A stretch of DNA of 64,000 bases from Sanguinoderma infundibulare (lineage: Eukaryota > Basidiomycota > Agaricomycetes > Polyporales > Polyporaceae), in contig JAVLRN010000002.1 in the NCBI GenBank assembly GCA_032821775.1, forward strand, positions 3,844,001-3,908,000, read 5' to 3'. The stretch's first letter is position 1. Every line of letters begins with the position of its first letter. A model generated the notes under the pieces. It was not told where the DNA came from. It did not search any database and was given only the letters and a program-made list of their open reading frames with translations. Below are positions 48,745-60,160 of this stretch, one piece after another. A program made the translations under genes and the position numbers.

Positions 48745-50179
48745 ATGTTCAAGAAGCTCGCCATCGCCGCGACCCTCGTCGCCACCGCCGCCGCCCATGC
48801 TACGTTCCAGGAGCTGTGGATCAATGGCGTCGACCAGGGGAACTCCTGCGTCCGTCTCCCGGCGAGCAACTCGCCAGTCACCAGTGTCACCAGCACCGTA
48901 TGGACCTCTCTCCTGTGTTCTTGACGATACCACTGAACTGATTTCCCGAGTGGGATTAGGACATCGCCTGCAACGTCAACCCCTCGAGCAGCAACGGCAT
49001 TTGCCAGGTCATGCGTCAGTCCCGTCCCGCAGACGTCGTACGCGCGATGAGACTTACCGTCTGATCCCGAACCTCCTTGGCAGCCGGCGACCAGGTCACG
49101 GTCGAGATGCACCAGCAGCCTGACGACCGCTCGTGCGCGAACGAGGCCATCGGCGGCGACCACTACGGTCCAGTCCAGGTACGTCCCACGTCCACTGCTC
49201 ACAAGTATAAGCGGTCTGGGGACCTGAGCACCGCGATTCGCAGGTCTACATGGCGAAGGTTGCGGACGCGACAACCGCGGTCGGCTCGAGCGCAGGGTGG
49301 TTCAAGGTGTCCGAGATGGGTCTTCCGTCGGACAACCCTGATTACTGGGCCACTGGTACGTCAAGTCGATCCCGCTCTCGCTCTTGCAATGCTGCAGCGC
49401 TGACTGAGGCGTCCTGGCAGAGGTCTTGAACGTACGTACAGGTACAACCCGGGACAACGGACATCACTTACGCATTATCCTTGCGCACACAGGACAACTG
49501 CGGCCACTACACCTTCACGGTCCCTTCGAACATCGCGCCCGGAAACTACCTCATCCGCGCCGAGGTCATCGGTCAGTCACCACTTCGTCTCTGTTCGTGC
49601 GAAAAGAAAAAAACTCACCCCTCGAGCTCCCAGCTCTCCACGTCGCCAGCAGCGTCGGCGGTGCTCAGTACGTCGCTCCCTCTTCCCGTCGACCTGAGTT
49701 GTTGTTCAACCAGAACTGACGTGTTTCTTTCGCCCAGATTCTACATGTCCTGCTTCCAAGTCAACGTGAGCCCATCGCCGCTGAATGCTCTCGACGCTCA
49801 CCGCTCACCATTTCCGCAGGTCGGCGGTTCGGGCTCTGCTAGCCCGGCCACCGTCAACTTCCCGGGCGCGTACAGCGCTCAGGACCCGGTACGTGCCTCT
49901 CTCTTGTTCCTCGCGTTCCGTATCAGGAGCTCAACTCTCCGGATCTGTAGGGCATCCTCATCAATATCTACCAACAACTCAACTCTTACGTCAGTACGTA
50001 CATCCGCCTCGTGCCGCTCTCCTGCGAGCTCGAGCTGACCTGGGTCGTGACCAGTGCCCGGACCGACGCCGTACGGGACCACCTCCCCGACCGTCGCGGC
50101 TACCCCGTGGCCGACGGCCGCCACCTGGAACACGGCGCAGCAGCCATCCACCGTCCCGACCGCCGTCCCGACTGCATGA
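48745..50179 (+). CDS. AA9 lytic polysaccharide monooxygenase
   Basis: Secreted copper enzyme that cleaves cellulose or hemicellulose oxidatively. Eleven exons, 48745-48897, 48960-49014, 49084-49178, 49244-49355, 49421-49431, 49493-49571, 49634-49667, 49738-49765, 49820-49888, 49951-49993 and 50055-50179, sum to 267 residues. A 17-residue signal peptide (MFKKLAIAATLVATAAA) ends exactly before His18, the N-terminal histidine-brace ligand (HATFQELWINGVDQG). The second copper histidine is His96 in GGDHYGPVQ; the axial tyrosine and second-sphere glutamine are in GAQFYMSC, and the second-sphere histidine in NCGHYTF. Pairs of cysteines fit the usual disulphides. The tail is Ser/Thr/Pro-rich with no CBM1. 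Exon 5 is an 11-nt microexon. Confidence 0.95.
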
Positions 50180-50353
50180 ACCAGCCTGGGCTGGATGTGG
50201 CTTGGATTGTGACAGATTAGTCGTCGATTGCTGTACTCGAACGTATGTTATATGCGCGCAGAACCGAAATAAAATCTTCTTTGTTCCGGCAATCTAGGAC
50301 AAAACGTACACATCATCTTCAGGTAGCGCAAGCAGGCTGTTCAGCCCTTTTCA

Positions 50354-51447
50354 TCATGCCTCCGGACCTGACAATGTCTTCCTCGGCAGCAGATCGAATG
50401 CGGGATGCCTGCGTACGTCCTGCATGTACGAAGCCATCTTCGCTGCATTCGTGCTGTCTGGGCCCCTCACTATACAGTACGCCTCCCAGGCCTTCTTGAC
50501 CCATGCCTTGGCATTTTTTATGTCGGCAACGCCTGTTAACAGCACCATGGCCAGGTCAGAAGGGACGGCTGCGATTCAGAAATGGAGAGCATGATACGTA
50601 CTGACACAGAACTGGAACGCGTCGTAGTAGAATGACGCGCCCCGATGGGGTAGCAGGCGCTCCTCTGTTAGGAGGCGCAACGCCGTCTTGACCTAATGGC
50701 ACTTTGTCAACCTGTTGTTCGAGTCGAATGCGACATCCGTGGCACTAACCTTACGAACGCCGAGAGCAGGGTTGTTCCCGCAGCCCCCAATCTCGTCGTA
50801 GAGGCGGGCGATGGTAGCACGGCGCTCGTCGCTGGCCTTGAGCTCCGCGCCCTCGCGCGAGCACGCCACGCAGTGGCAGATAAAACGGAACGATGACTCC
50901 ATCCGCTGCCGCCTGTCCTCGCGAGCACTCCACTGGTCGCCGTAGCAGATGCACAGCTCCTCGCCCGCCGCAATGTCGCTCGTGGCCCAAAATGTGATTT
51001 TTTCCATGCTCTCGTTCCAGTAATTGTTGACGTTAGGCTGACAAGACGAGTTGAAGCGCGAGCCGATAAGGAAGATAGCAGCGGTCTGAGCGGTCTGCCC
51101 TCTGCTGGAGTCGTGGTCTCCACACGGGAGGGCATTGGTTTTGAAGATGCCGAGGGGTGGAGGGAAGGTGCCCTGAAACGCATTGGTGAGGGAGAAGTAG
51201 TTCCGCTGATCGGTGTCAGAGAGGGAAGAGAGGGCGGCGAGAACTGTTGCGTTTGAGTGGGGTTGAGACTGAGTGAGGAGCGGGGGCTCGGCGAGGACGA
51301 GCTCTCCCTGAGCGATGGACCGTGTTGCAACGAGGCCGTGCCCCTTGCCGGGGATGGCCTGCATGGTGAACGGTGCTATGGGATATTTGTTAGGTTATTC
51401 AAGTATCATGGGCCACTGATGAGAAGAACTCGCGCACCGTCAGTCAT
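50354..51447 (-). CDS. SET-domain protein with altered NHSC motif
   Basis: Paralogue of the SET gene at 39396. Exons 51438-51447, 50750-51375, 50602-50692 and 50354-50532 give 301 residues. The start is MTDAPFTMQAIPGKGHGLVA; the long Ser/Pro leader of the other copy is absent. SET landmarks: GKGHGLVATRSIAQGE, TNALPCGD, RFNSSCQPNV, GEELCICYGDQW and the post-SET cysteines CHCVAC. The NHSC signature is NSSC, so the conserved histidine is lost while the asparagine and cysteine remain. The tail (ALRLLTEERL, FYYDAFQFC, NAKAWVKKAWEAY) matches the other copy. Methyltransferase activity is therefore uncertain. Confidence 0.83.
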
Positions 51448-52318
51448 CGGTAGAAGAATGGGGTACGCCTGCTCGAGGCCTGCGCCGTCTCTCCGCTTAG
51501 AAGAGCGAAGAAAGCTACCACAGCAGCGACTGCGGTAGATCCCTGCTCCTTGGAAGGTTCAATGTTGACACATAGGGTGAGATTTCGCGGCGCCGTACTT
51601 AGCAAACGAACTGCAGCCTGAGAAAGAAGTCAGGTTTGCGCTAAGGACGGATATATGGCTCACAAGTTAAGTAGTGTCGTACCAATATCCCGTTGACATG
51701 CGAGGGGGCTTGCGCCGAACGTAGTTCCCCAATAGCGTAACCAGTTTATAACCGATCTGTGTGAGATGGCGGTCAGTCCACTGATATGTAGATTGATTAG
51801 CCAAGTGGGATACGCTCTTGCCTGGGATGCAAAGTGTGCATAATCTTAGTTGGCAACCACGCTGCGCACGCAATACGATAGCAAGAGCTATGTGAGTCTA
51901 TGCTGCGTCAGAGCACAAGTTTGTATTCCCGGACATAGATAGAAACGACAGCACGGATGACGGTGAGCAAGTTCGCGCGGTCGTCCATACGGTTGTCCCT
52001 ATGGGTGTCGGTGCGCACAATCTTATGTTCCGCACATTTGCTGGAAACTACTAGATTGAAGACTGTTGAAGTTGAAACCGAGAGGTCATGATGGTGGAAG
52101 GAGAGAGAAACATGGTTCAGTGTACTGCGCCAATCAGTCTGGGCGGGAACTGCCAGCGGACTTTAGACGCCCATTTTGCCCTTCCACGCTGACGGCCACG
52201 ACCTGTCTTCTACTCGACGTCGAAGGCGACGACAGCCACGACACACGACACCTTCACGGCAGACCGACTCACCTGCCAACGCTACAGTACTCCGCTTCCT
52301 CTTTCGTTCTGCACCTAA
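51448..52318. other. Divergent intergenic region
   Basis: Separates the - strand SET gene and the + strand p24 gene. No gene or repeat recognised. Confidence 0.5.
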
Positions 52319-53272
52319 ATGGTCTCCACCACCCACACGGGCGTGCGTGCCGTACCACTCCTCCTCGTCGCGCTGCTCGTCTGCCTCCTCCAGCCGGCGT
52401 TCGCCATCAAGTTCAACATCCAAGCTAGCCGGTATCCTCCAGCGAAGTGCGTGTGGAACGCGGCGCACCCGGGCGCGCTCGTCATCATCACCGCGAACGT
52501 GGGTCCCGGCGAAGGCCAGCGGCTCGACATCGAGGTCGTCGACTCGAGCGAGCACAAGAACGTGTACCTGAGCAAGAAGGATATCAGTGGAGAGAAGCGG
52601 TTTGCGATCACTGCTCACGCGGAAGAGGACATTGGGGTCTGCTTCCGGAATTACCTCGAGTCGAGTGAGTATCACTTTGCGGAGAGAGGGTGATAGGAAG
52701 GGGACTGATCGCTCTTCATGCGCAGGTGTCAGTGATAGCAACGCAGGCTCGCGGGTTATTGACCTTGATGTCGACATTGGCGCGGATGCCGTTGATTACA
52801 AGTGCGTTCTCATCATGTCCCGTTTTTTATGTTGTTCCCAACGTCGGTCATTCCGCCAGCGCTATTGCGAACCAAGAGTCCCTTTCAGGACTGGAGACGG
52901 AGATGCGAAAGCTGGAAGGAGTTGTCAAGGAGATTGTAGACGAGCTTGAATACCTCAAAACGCGCGAAGAGCGGTTCCAGGCAACTAACAGTACGTGTCA
53001 TCCATCTACCACCTGTCTCATCATCCCACACCTCCTCTTGCGATCACTCCCTCATAATTCACCTTCGCTCCTTCCCATACCCACCTTTCTCCGTCCCGCT
53101 GTATGTGCATCTACGTGGCCGCGTGGCTAACACGTCTTCTTTTGCACCAGTGTCAACAAACGGCCGCGTGCAGAACTTTGCGTGGTTCACGATCGTGTCT
53201 CTCCTGGGCTTAGGTGTCTGGCAGATATTCCACCTGCGCGCATTCTTCAAGCGCAAGTACCTCATTGACTAG
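52319..53272 (+). CDS. erv25: p24 cargo receptor, Erv25-like
   Basis: Component of COPII vesicles cycling between ER and Golgi. Exons 52319-52664, 52726-52801, 52860-52990 and 53151-53272 give 224 residues. Signal peptide (VPLLLVALLVCLLQPAFA), then a GOLD domain with IKFNIQASRYPPAKCVWN, ALVIITANVGPGEGQRLDIE and the second cysteine in IGVCFRNYL. Next come VIDLDVDIGADAVDYN and the coiled coil AIANQESLSGLETEMRKLEG. The C-terminal membrane helix (FTIVSLLGLGVWQIF) is followed by the short tail HLRAFFKRKYLID, whose aromatic and basic residues fit coat-binding signals. Length and motifs match fungal Erv25 rather than Emp24. Confidence 0.93.
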
Positions 53273-54271
53273 ACAGTTGTCGTGCTGGTCTCGATAGGAA
53301 TATATGTTATTATTATTGGTTTGCATTTCCTTGGCCTTTCGCTCGCAGGGCGAAGAAATCCCTCTCTAGTGATACGGTGCGGATGCCGCTTCCGGGTACG
53401 TATCTTAGCTTCTCTTGGGGTGCTACACGTTCGGGTCCAGTAACCAGAAACGCAATGTAGAACGGAATCATGCGCAATATTGCACCCCGCGAGGCCCGGA
53501 CCGTCAGGTTTTGAAAGCTTCTACTTGATGCGCCGCGGCCGCATTGGTCAAGTATTCAAGTTATGATAATGGTTACATATTTTCTTGACAATCCTGCGAT
53601 CTTGCGATTTTGTACGCTGCGCAGGTGGCGCTAAAACCCGAATTAGGGGATATCTGTTTCATTTGGACGATTGTCGCAACGCAGGAAAAGGAGAGTACGG
53701 GACGGAAACACCTGCTGACCTCTCCGCCTTGCCGTTGTCCTCGCCGAAAACAAGGGCGCCTTGTGGTCGAGATATCGATGCTCAGATAGGGAACCGCAGA
53801 ACGCAGAACAGGTTGTGGCGCAGCTGACAGACGCACTGCCAGCAGCTGCACCGCCCACAGAAGCTTTAACCTCGACAACGACCACTCGCTAGTTGACACT
53901 GACCATTTCTTGTCTACAGGTGAGTACGACGTATGTTAATGTATCGTTTTCCGGTCTAGTCGAGAACACCGGCGGAAGAAGAGCCAAACAAGCGGCCGCG
54001 CGGAAGAGGCGTGGTGGGTCCCCATTCATCTTCCGCCGCGATTGCAGCCTTGACCTGGAGATCATTCACGCAGGCCAGGTCGTGGACTCGCTTAAGACGA
54101 AACGCTCTAGACCAGTCGTCGAGATAGAATTTACGCCGCTGTCCCTCAACCCTGCATGCTCCGCACCTTTTCAGTCTCATAGTCCGCACTGCGCTCCCAC
54201 ATCGATCGTCCGAGGCAGCGTCATACATCCTCTAACCTCTGCCCACAGGCTCCATCTCGAACACCTTGACG
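53273..54271. other. Intergenic or unresolved 5' exons
   Basis: A frame at 53893-54230 (LDLEIIHAGQVVDSLKTKRS) ends near a plausible acceptor at 54249 and might be a 5' exon of the next gene. I could not confirm this, so it is not called. Confidence 0.4.
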
Positions 54272-55424
54272 ATGCCCGATACGCTGGACATCGACTCCAT
54301 CGATCCGAACTTCGTTCCTCCGAGCCGCCCCCCGAGCGCGCTCAGCACGAGGAGCGATACCTCCTACTTCGCGCTCTACGAAGAGGCCGACTCTGAGCAG
54401 GTCAACCAGAAGAACCCCCCAGCGGAGTACCTCCCCCGCCGGATAGTCGTCGAGACCATCCGCCGGCATGGGTGGGAGTGTCTACTGTGCGGAGGCAAGG
54501 ACGACCTGACGGTCGTGCGCGCCGTGCTGCAGCATGGCGGCCATGGCTCCAGCCAAGACGTAAGCTGTTTGTTCGATGTTGAAGAAATGGTGGGAGACTG
54601 ACGGCGCGACTTGCGTGCGTTCGCGCAGCCGATCTCGTGGCTGAAGTCTTTGGGCCTCCTTCCTCCCACTTACGAACGCGATGATTGGACAAATCTGATG
54701 ACTTGTAGGTGCTCTTGCGAAGTCTGATGTCCAGTGGATGCTGACCCGCAGTCAGTGTGCGTACCTCACGCGAGGGCGTACGATAACGACGTATGGCGTT
54801 GGGTGCCGTGCGCGAAGTACCGAGCGCAGATGCCCAACGCCGTGTCCTCGTGTCCCGGCTCTCCACCGGCGGACTCCCCGCCAGACGAGGATGGGGACGT
54901 AACGATGACGGATATCACGGTCGACGATGGGGTTCGTTTGATCCGTCATCTCCGTCTGTCATTATGCTAACATTCTTATGTTTGTCGTAAGTTGGCGAAG
55001 GATCTGGCCGAGGCTTCATCATCCAAAGCCACTCCGAGTTCGGTCGAAGGGGTGCCTGCAGAGACTCTCGTCGACGACGGCATCTCCGGAAACACGAAGC
55101 ATCCTGAGATCAACTTCAAGCCGGTACGTGATCTTTTCAACGACTCGTATAGATTTGTTTTAGCTTAAGTTGTCTTTCCAGATGGAACTGCCTCAATTCG
55201 ACGTGCTAGTTTACCGACCGGAGTCGATGCCGGTTGTCAAAAACGCACCGCCCGCATCGGTCTGGCGCGAGTGGCGGACGCTCACGCTCAACCCTTATGT
55301 CACCTACTCGTCTGTTCTGTCGGCGATCGGTACCGACGGTGAGCATCCGCGAGAAGCCGCGCTCCAACAGGTGTCCAACGAGTGTCTGGCGATACGATCC
55401 AGATGGGAAGTTGTCTCCATGTAG
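54272..55424 (+). CDS. CxxC/HNH-like protein, member 3
   Basis: The most complete member. Exons 54272-54559, 54629-54704, 54756-54931, 54992-55123 and 55182-55424 give 304 residues. Order: acidic/Ser-rich start; GWECLLCGG (CxxC); VLQH; PISWLKSLGLLP; NLMTLCVPHARAYDNDVWRW; an Asp/Glu-rich linker (DEDGDVTMTD); LPQFDVLVYRPESMPV; WRTLTLNPYVTYSSVLSAIG; and NECLAIRSRW. The 76-nt exon carrying PISWLKS has the same length and phases in member 1. The pattern suggests a zinc-stabilised HNH-type fold. No known biochemical role. Other 5' exons may exist. Confidence 0.6.
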
Positions 55425-55723
55425 TAGCATTACTATGTGGGTGCTTCGACCACCCGCCAAACGTGCGGTCGCGTACATGTACAGACGGCTATCTATTGGA
55501 TGAGTTCTTTTCCTGCCCGATGATGAGTTTGAGAGCTGATGAGTAGCACATTTCTGAAAGAGGTACTATCGGAGCGTGGTAGCAAGGATGTCGTGTAATG
55601 GCCGCCCAGAGGAGCTTGGCTGACTTCTAGTAGCCCTCTTCTTTACTTGTGAAGTCTAGATCTGGGACCCTACGAATATGATAAGAGGTCAGAAATCACG
55701 ACGCGTGAATGGAGTGGCAACGC

Positions 55724-57248
55724 TTACCAGTCGCCGCCGCATTCGAACTCCAGAATCCCGGCGCTGTGAATCCGGGGCAACGCCTGTTGAACTAATCCGT
55801 GGATGAACGCCATCGTCGGGTCGATGCCGCAGTCCGGCTCATCAGCTCCGACGAAGACCGAGGTGAGGACCGGAAAGCGGCCATCTGCGAAAGCCTCGTC
55901 GAGCAGCCCCAGGTCTTGCAGCTCGACGTCGTCTTTGAAGGTGGTGTCCCAGTTACTTCCGAGGGACACCGTGATTTTGCGAATCGACGGCGGGAGTGCC
56001 ATCAACGTGTTGTGGCAGAAAGGGGCGTACCCGTCATACGTATGCCAGTCCAGCGAGTACCGGAGGTGGAAGAGTTCCAAGTTGACGCATGTGGAGATGC
56101 CGTCTCGAAGGAGGGAGAGAACGGCCCATTGCTCCGCGGGGGGCTGGGCGGGGGCGTCGTCTGACATGTTTCCATCTCCAGGAACAGGTCCTGAGTAAAA
56201 ACAGCACGGGAATGAGCTCAGGGAAAGCGAAAGCTGAGAGAATGAAAGGAAACTCACCGGGGCTTCCAGCAGGTGGCACAGCTGACTGCCCTCTAAGGTT
56301 CCGGGAGATAGCCACGCCAAGCTCCACAAGGCCTTGGCTTTGCGCTTTCAGCAACGCGCGCACCTCCTCCATAGACTCCCACGAGCCCGGTTTGACGCAG
56401 AACGAGCGCAAACAGTTCGGGCGCAGCAGTTGGCGCAGCAAACCGAGGTGAGAGGGGGTGGAGAACTCGCGATTGCGGCTGAGCACGATGGTGTATTGAA
56501 AGTCCGTTTGTCCATTGTTAGCCCTGGTCGCCACCCACAGGCACTGTGTGATCTCGTCCGTGCAGCACTCGTAGAACCCGCCCAGCTTCACCATCGCGCG
56601 CTCCAGCCGAGATAACGTGGGCAGCAGGAGAAAGAGGGGACCGATCGTGTCGCAGATGAACTCGTGATCGATAAAACCTGTGTTGTGCAGGAGGAGCTGT
56701 CGCAGGTGAGGGATGCGGACGAGCATGCTCTTGAATCTGCCCCATTCCAGGTCCTCGAGGTCTGCGAATACTAGGTTCTGAATGCAGAGCGGCACATCCA
56801 GGCTCGTGTCGAAGACGTCGAAGAAGTGCGCTGCGGCCTTCGCCTGCTCTTTGTGGGAGACACCCGAGTACGAGTTCCGGTTCCACCACGGTACCGGTGA
56901 CGATCCTGGTGTGACGCGCCGCCGTTTCACTCCTAGGACGCTGAGATGGGCGAAAAGATAGGACAGAGCAACGTTCCTCCACCACCTACACAGGGAAACG
57001 CAACTGATGATGGACCCCTTGCAGTCTTCTTCGGAGGCGATCAGTAAGAGGATGGTATGGACGAGTTCAACAGGAAGGTCCCCGATGCCGCGATACTTGA
57101 ATTGGCTTGCCGGAATATCCTGGTGAACATCCTCGCCCCTTCCAGCTTCTATACCTGGAGGACCTAGCGCGCTGTCATACACATGTGGCGTAAGCTCGCT
57201 TGCACACTTTATGCTCGAACTGAACTCACCGTTGAGCGTTGGGACCAT
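55724..57248 (-). CDS. F-box-like protein
   Basis: Exons 57230-57248, 56258-57163 and 55724-56190 join in phase to 463 residues. After MVPTLNG and a short leader come RGIGDLPVELVHTILLLIA and SCVSLCRWWRNVALSYLFAH, a divergent F-box. The remainder is LRR-like: LVFADLEDLEWGRF, LVRIPHLRQLLLHNTGF, LSRLERAMVKLGGF, LVELGVAISRNL, LELFHLRYSLDW, IRKITVSLGSNW. It probably couples an unknown target to an SCF ligase. Two broken copies of its 5' part follow to the right (57408-58200). Confidence 0.78.
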
Positions 57249-57407
57249 CGTCGCGGAGCTCGCCAGAAACAAGGGGTAGTTGGGAACGCTCCAAGGTCAT
57301 CGTGCGTCGGGGCGCAGTGAATCGCGGTGATGTTAAATAGGCCACTGGAAAAGGGGTAAGGGAGTCACTTCCTCCCGCTTGTTCCGCCCGTCCCGGACCC
57401 GAGAGGC

Positions 57408-58200
57408 ATGTCGAGGAAATGTCGTATGAGCCTATCAAGTACAAACAGGCCTGTGCTTTGTTCCTTTGCCGTCCAGTGTGCGCCAGACCACATTCAACCT
57501 AACGCAGCCTACATCGAGATGTCCAGGTCCACTCCAGACACGGAAGCCTCACCAGATGTGCTCGTCAACTCAATCAATCCCATGGACCTTGGGATTGGCG
57601 AAAAGATAGGGCAGAGCAATGTTCCTCCACCGCCAACACAGGGAAACTAATTTCGTGACTAAGTTCAACAGGAAGGTGCCCGATGTCGCGATGTTTCACT
57701 TGATCTGCCGGAGTATGCAGGACTCCGGCGACCCGAATACCGTCGGCTCTTCCAGCCTCTGGACCCGGAACACCCATCCCCACACTGTTCTACACGCGGT
57801 GTAAGGCCGGTTGCCTACTCGAATCTCGAACTGAACTTACCATTGAGTGTCGGGATCATCGTCACGGAGTTCGCCGGAAGGAAAGGGGGGTTGAGGACGT
57901 TCCGAACTCATCGTTGCGCGGGAGCGGAGAGAAGATTCGAGCGCGGCGACTGGAAAAGGGGCAGCAGAGTCATTTTCTGTCGCCTGTACCGGACCCGACT
58001 GCCGATCGCATTGCCACCTTGAAACCTAAACACATAGTCAAATACGAACAGCAGTACTTTATTCCTCGGTCTTCTGCGCGCTGGTGGTCTACATCAAGAT
58101 GTTCAGCTCCACTCCAGAGGCTGCAACCTCGGGTCCAGATGTGCTCGACAACTCAGTCAATCCCGTGCTCCGGACACTGACGTGGAAGGCAATGCCAGAA
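57408..58200 (-). pseudogene. Tandem broken copies of the F-box gene 5' region
   Basis: The block at 57591-57910 matches 56946-57300 of the intact gene: shared runs are GGCGAAAAGATAGG, GCAATGTTCCTCCACC, ACACAGGGAAAC and GTTCAACAGGAAGGT. About 60 bp are deleted after ACACAGGGAAAC. On the - strand it still reads GHLPVELSHEI. A second pair, 57440-57600 and 58030-58185, shares CCACTCCAGA and CCAGATGTGCTCG, so the unit was repeated more than once. No frame survives. Confidence 0.72.
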
Positions 58201-58628
58201 TCCTGCGAGTCGCGCAACTAGTACGATTGCGCGTGCGTTAGGAAAACGTCATTTCATCACAAGCACGAACCTGACCTGATCCACATTCCAAAGCTCGGCG
58301 GCGGTCCGCTTAGCCCCATTCGAGACAGCACATAATTCTATCGAAGCTTCGTTATTCATAGTTTGCGAAAGGAATTTTCTGGAGTTGAGGCTGGGGATGG
58401 TCAACATGGCGCGATCAATGCAGGAGACGCGTCAAGACGTACACGGCTAGGACTGACGCCGCATAAACTGAATAACATGAAAGGGTGTTTCGTTAGCGCA
58501 AGTTCATTTAAAGTGAACCATGGAGTGGAGGTACTCTTTGAGAGAACAAGCTGAATGCCGATCCAAGTCGTGCTGCCGGAGTCGAGTAATGCCTAGCGTT
58601 TATGGTATCAGCTTTTCAAGGCGAAGCG
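58201..58628. other. Intergenic
   Basis: No feature recognised; the 3' end of the DUF6534 gene may extend into it. Confidence 0.4.
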
Positions 58629-60160
58629 TCACTCGAGAAGACATACAAAGAGGAAGAAAGCCATGTTAAAGATCCTAAGCGGAGGCGAAGAGCTTAGCTT
58701 TATGTTGTGCGAGCGTACCGTACAAGGGCGAGATTGTGCCGTACCCAGTAAGGAGGCCTGCCAGCGGTCAGTTCCGAATATTCTACGAGAACACATTGGC
58801 GTACTTGTGTTGACAGCGTACAAGACGAGGAGATCTAACACGGTGTCCGTGCTGCCCCAAGAAGGCGCTTGATCCCGGGGTTTCGGGAAGATGAAGCATT
58901 ATAACAACTTACGACTTCAGTCCTGTGCGACTGCGGTGAACCGCGAATATCAGAATACTCGTGGTCAAGACATCTGATACAGTAGACAGGCCGAAGGGTA
59001 ACGCCCCGATCCACTGTCACACGCAACTTGAGAAGAAACGTCAGTTTGATGAGGCATACGGCGACGCACTGTCAGCCCGTTGAAGTTTTGCCACGTCTGA
59101 AGCTTGAACCCGACACCGCTTGCAGATATACCAATAACTAATAGTTTATTGAGATCCGTTTACGGTAATGATCGGGAACGTTGTTCGCTTGCCTGCTGCA
59201 ATGACTGACAACAGGACCTGACGGTATCCGGGCTCAGCTGGGGACGCGTATGCGAATCGTATCGTACAAAGCACTCACTGCAGCCGTAACCAACAGTCTA
59301 TACTTGAGGCTAACTATTATGGAGTCAGTAGGGAGTATGCGAAGATATCGGAGACGCAGAGGGCTTACTCAAATAGACCCGGCGGGCGAAGAAGCTAAGA
59401 GCCTATATTCAGTCTGGTCCGGTCTATGACTATAGGTGCACCTATGTATACATTTGAGCCGCAAAAATCGACAATCCCTGTGCAAGTGGTGCGTGTCAAG
59501 ACCGTCATTTTCGGAACCCAGGGAGAACGATGGTTACCCCAACGGCAGATTGCATCATGAAGGACCTGCGAAACGTGGGAGATGAGACTTGGTACATGAG
59601 AAGCACACTATTACTGACCATGGCACGACGAAAATAGCGCTTGGATTGAAGTAGTTGCTGACCAAATATACGTAACTGGGTCCAGAGTGGATACTTCGGC
59701 GTTCATAACATATCCCGCAGAGGAACCGATGCGCGTACCTCGCGTGTATTCCCATCATGGTAAGGGCCGTTTCAAGAACCCTACGCAATGTTAGAGCTAT
59801 TGAGTGGATTCTCTGCAGGGGGCACTCACAATATACTGAAAACCTATTGGATAATATCAGGGTCCGCTTATGTCCGAGTCGCCATAGATGAACACTCACA
59901 ACGATTCTAATGACAAGTCCATCAGTGGGAAACGTCCGATAATAGGAGTAGATTTGGTGCAGAACAACCCCGTACACGCTATGGTAATAAAGGCTGAGAT
60001 GTTAAGGCACAGTGATACACAGGAGCACTTACATGAGCCCGAAGAAGGTACCGATCAAGAGAGAGCGGAGTGTGGCCGCAATTATCTCAGGCTCTGGAGG
60101 AGTTCCGCGAAGGCGTAGTGACCCATTGAGAACAACCAAGGTAGCTTTAGGATTCGCCAT
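58629..60160 (-). CDS. DUF6534-type multi-pass membrane protein
   Basis: Agaricomycete membrane-protein family, function unknown. Exon 1 (60033-60160, ATG 60160) gives PEIIAATLRSLLIGTFFGL. Exon 2 (59900-59978) gives VYGVVLHQIYSYYRTFPTDG. Then VLETALTMMGIHASYVYL with SNYFNPSAIFVVPW (about 59590-59795), SFFARRVYLISLKYRLLVTA (about 59295-59395), and the DUF6534 core PFGLSTVSDVLTTSILIF with AVHRSRTGLKS (about 58915-59000). STDTVLDLLVLYAVNTS ends the matched part (58800-58860). All pieces are in order on one strand with short introns between them. The middle exons around 59150-59250 and the C-terminus are not settled, and decay cannot be excluded. Confidence 0.65.

Noticed and set aside
59888..60118. 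76-codon + strand frame
   Set aside because: Antisense to the DUF6534-type exons, which match a known family layout.
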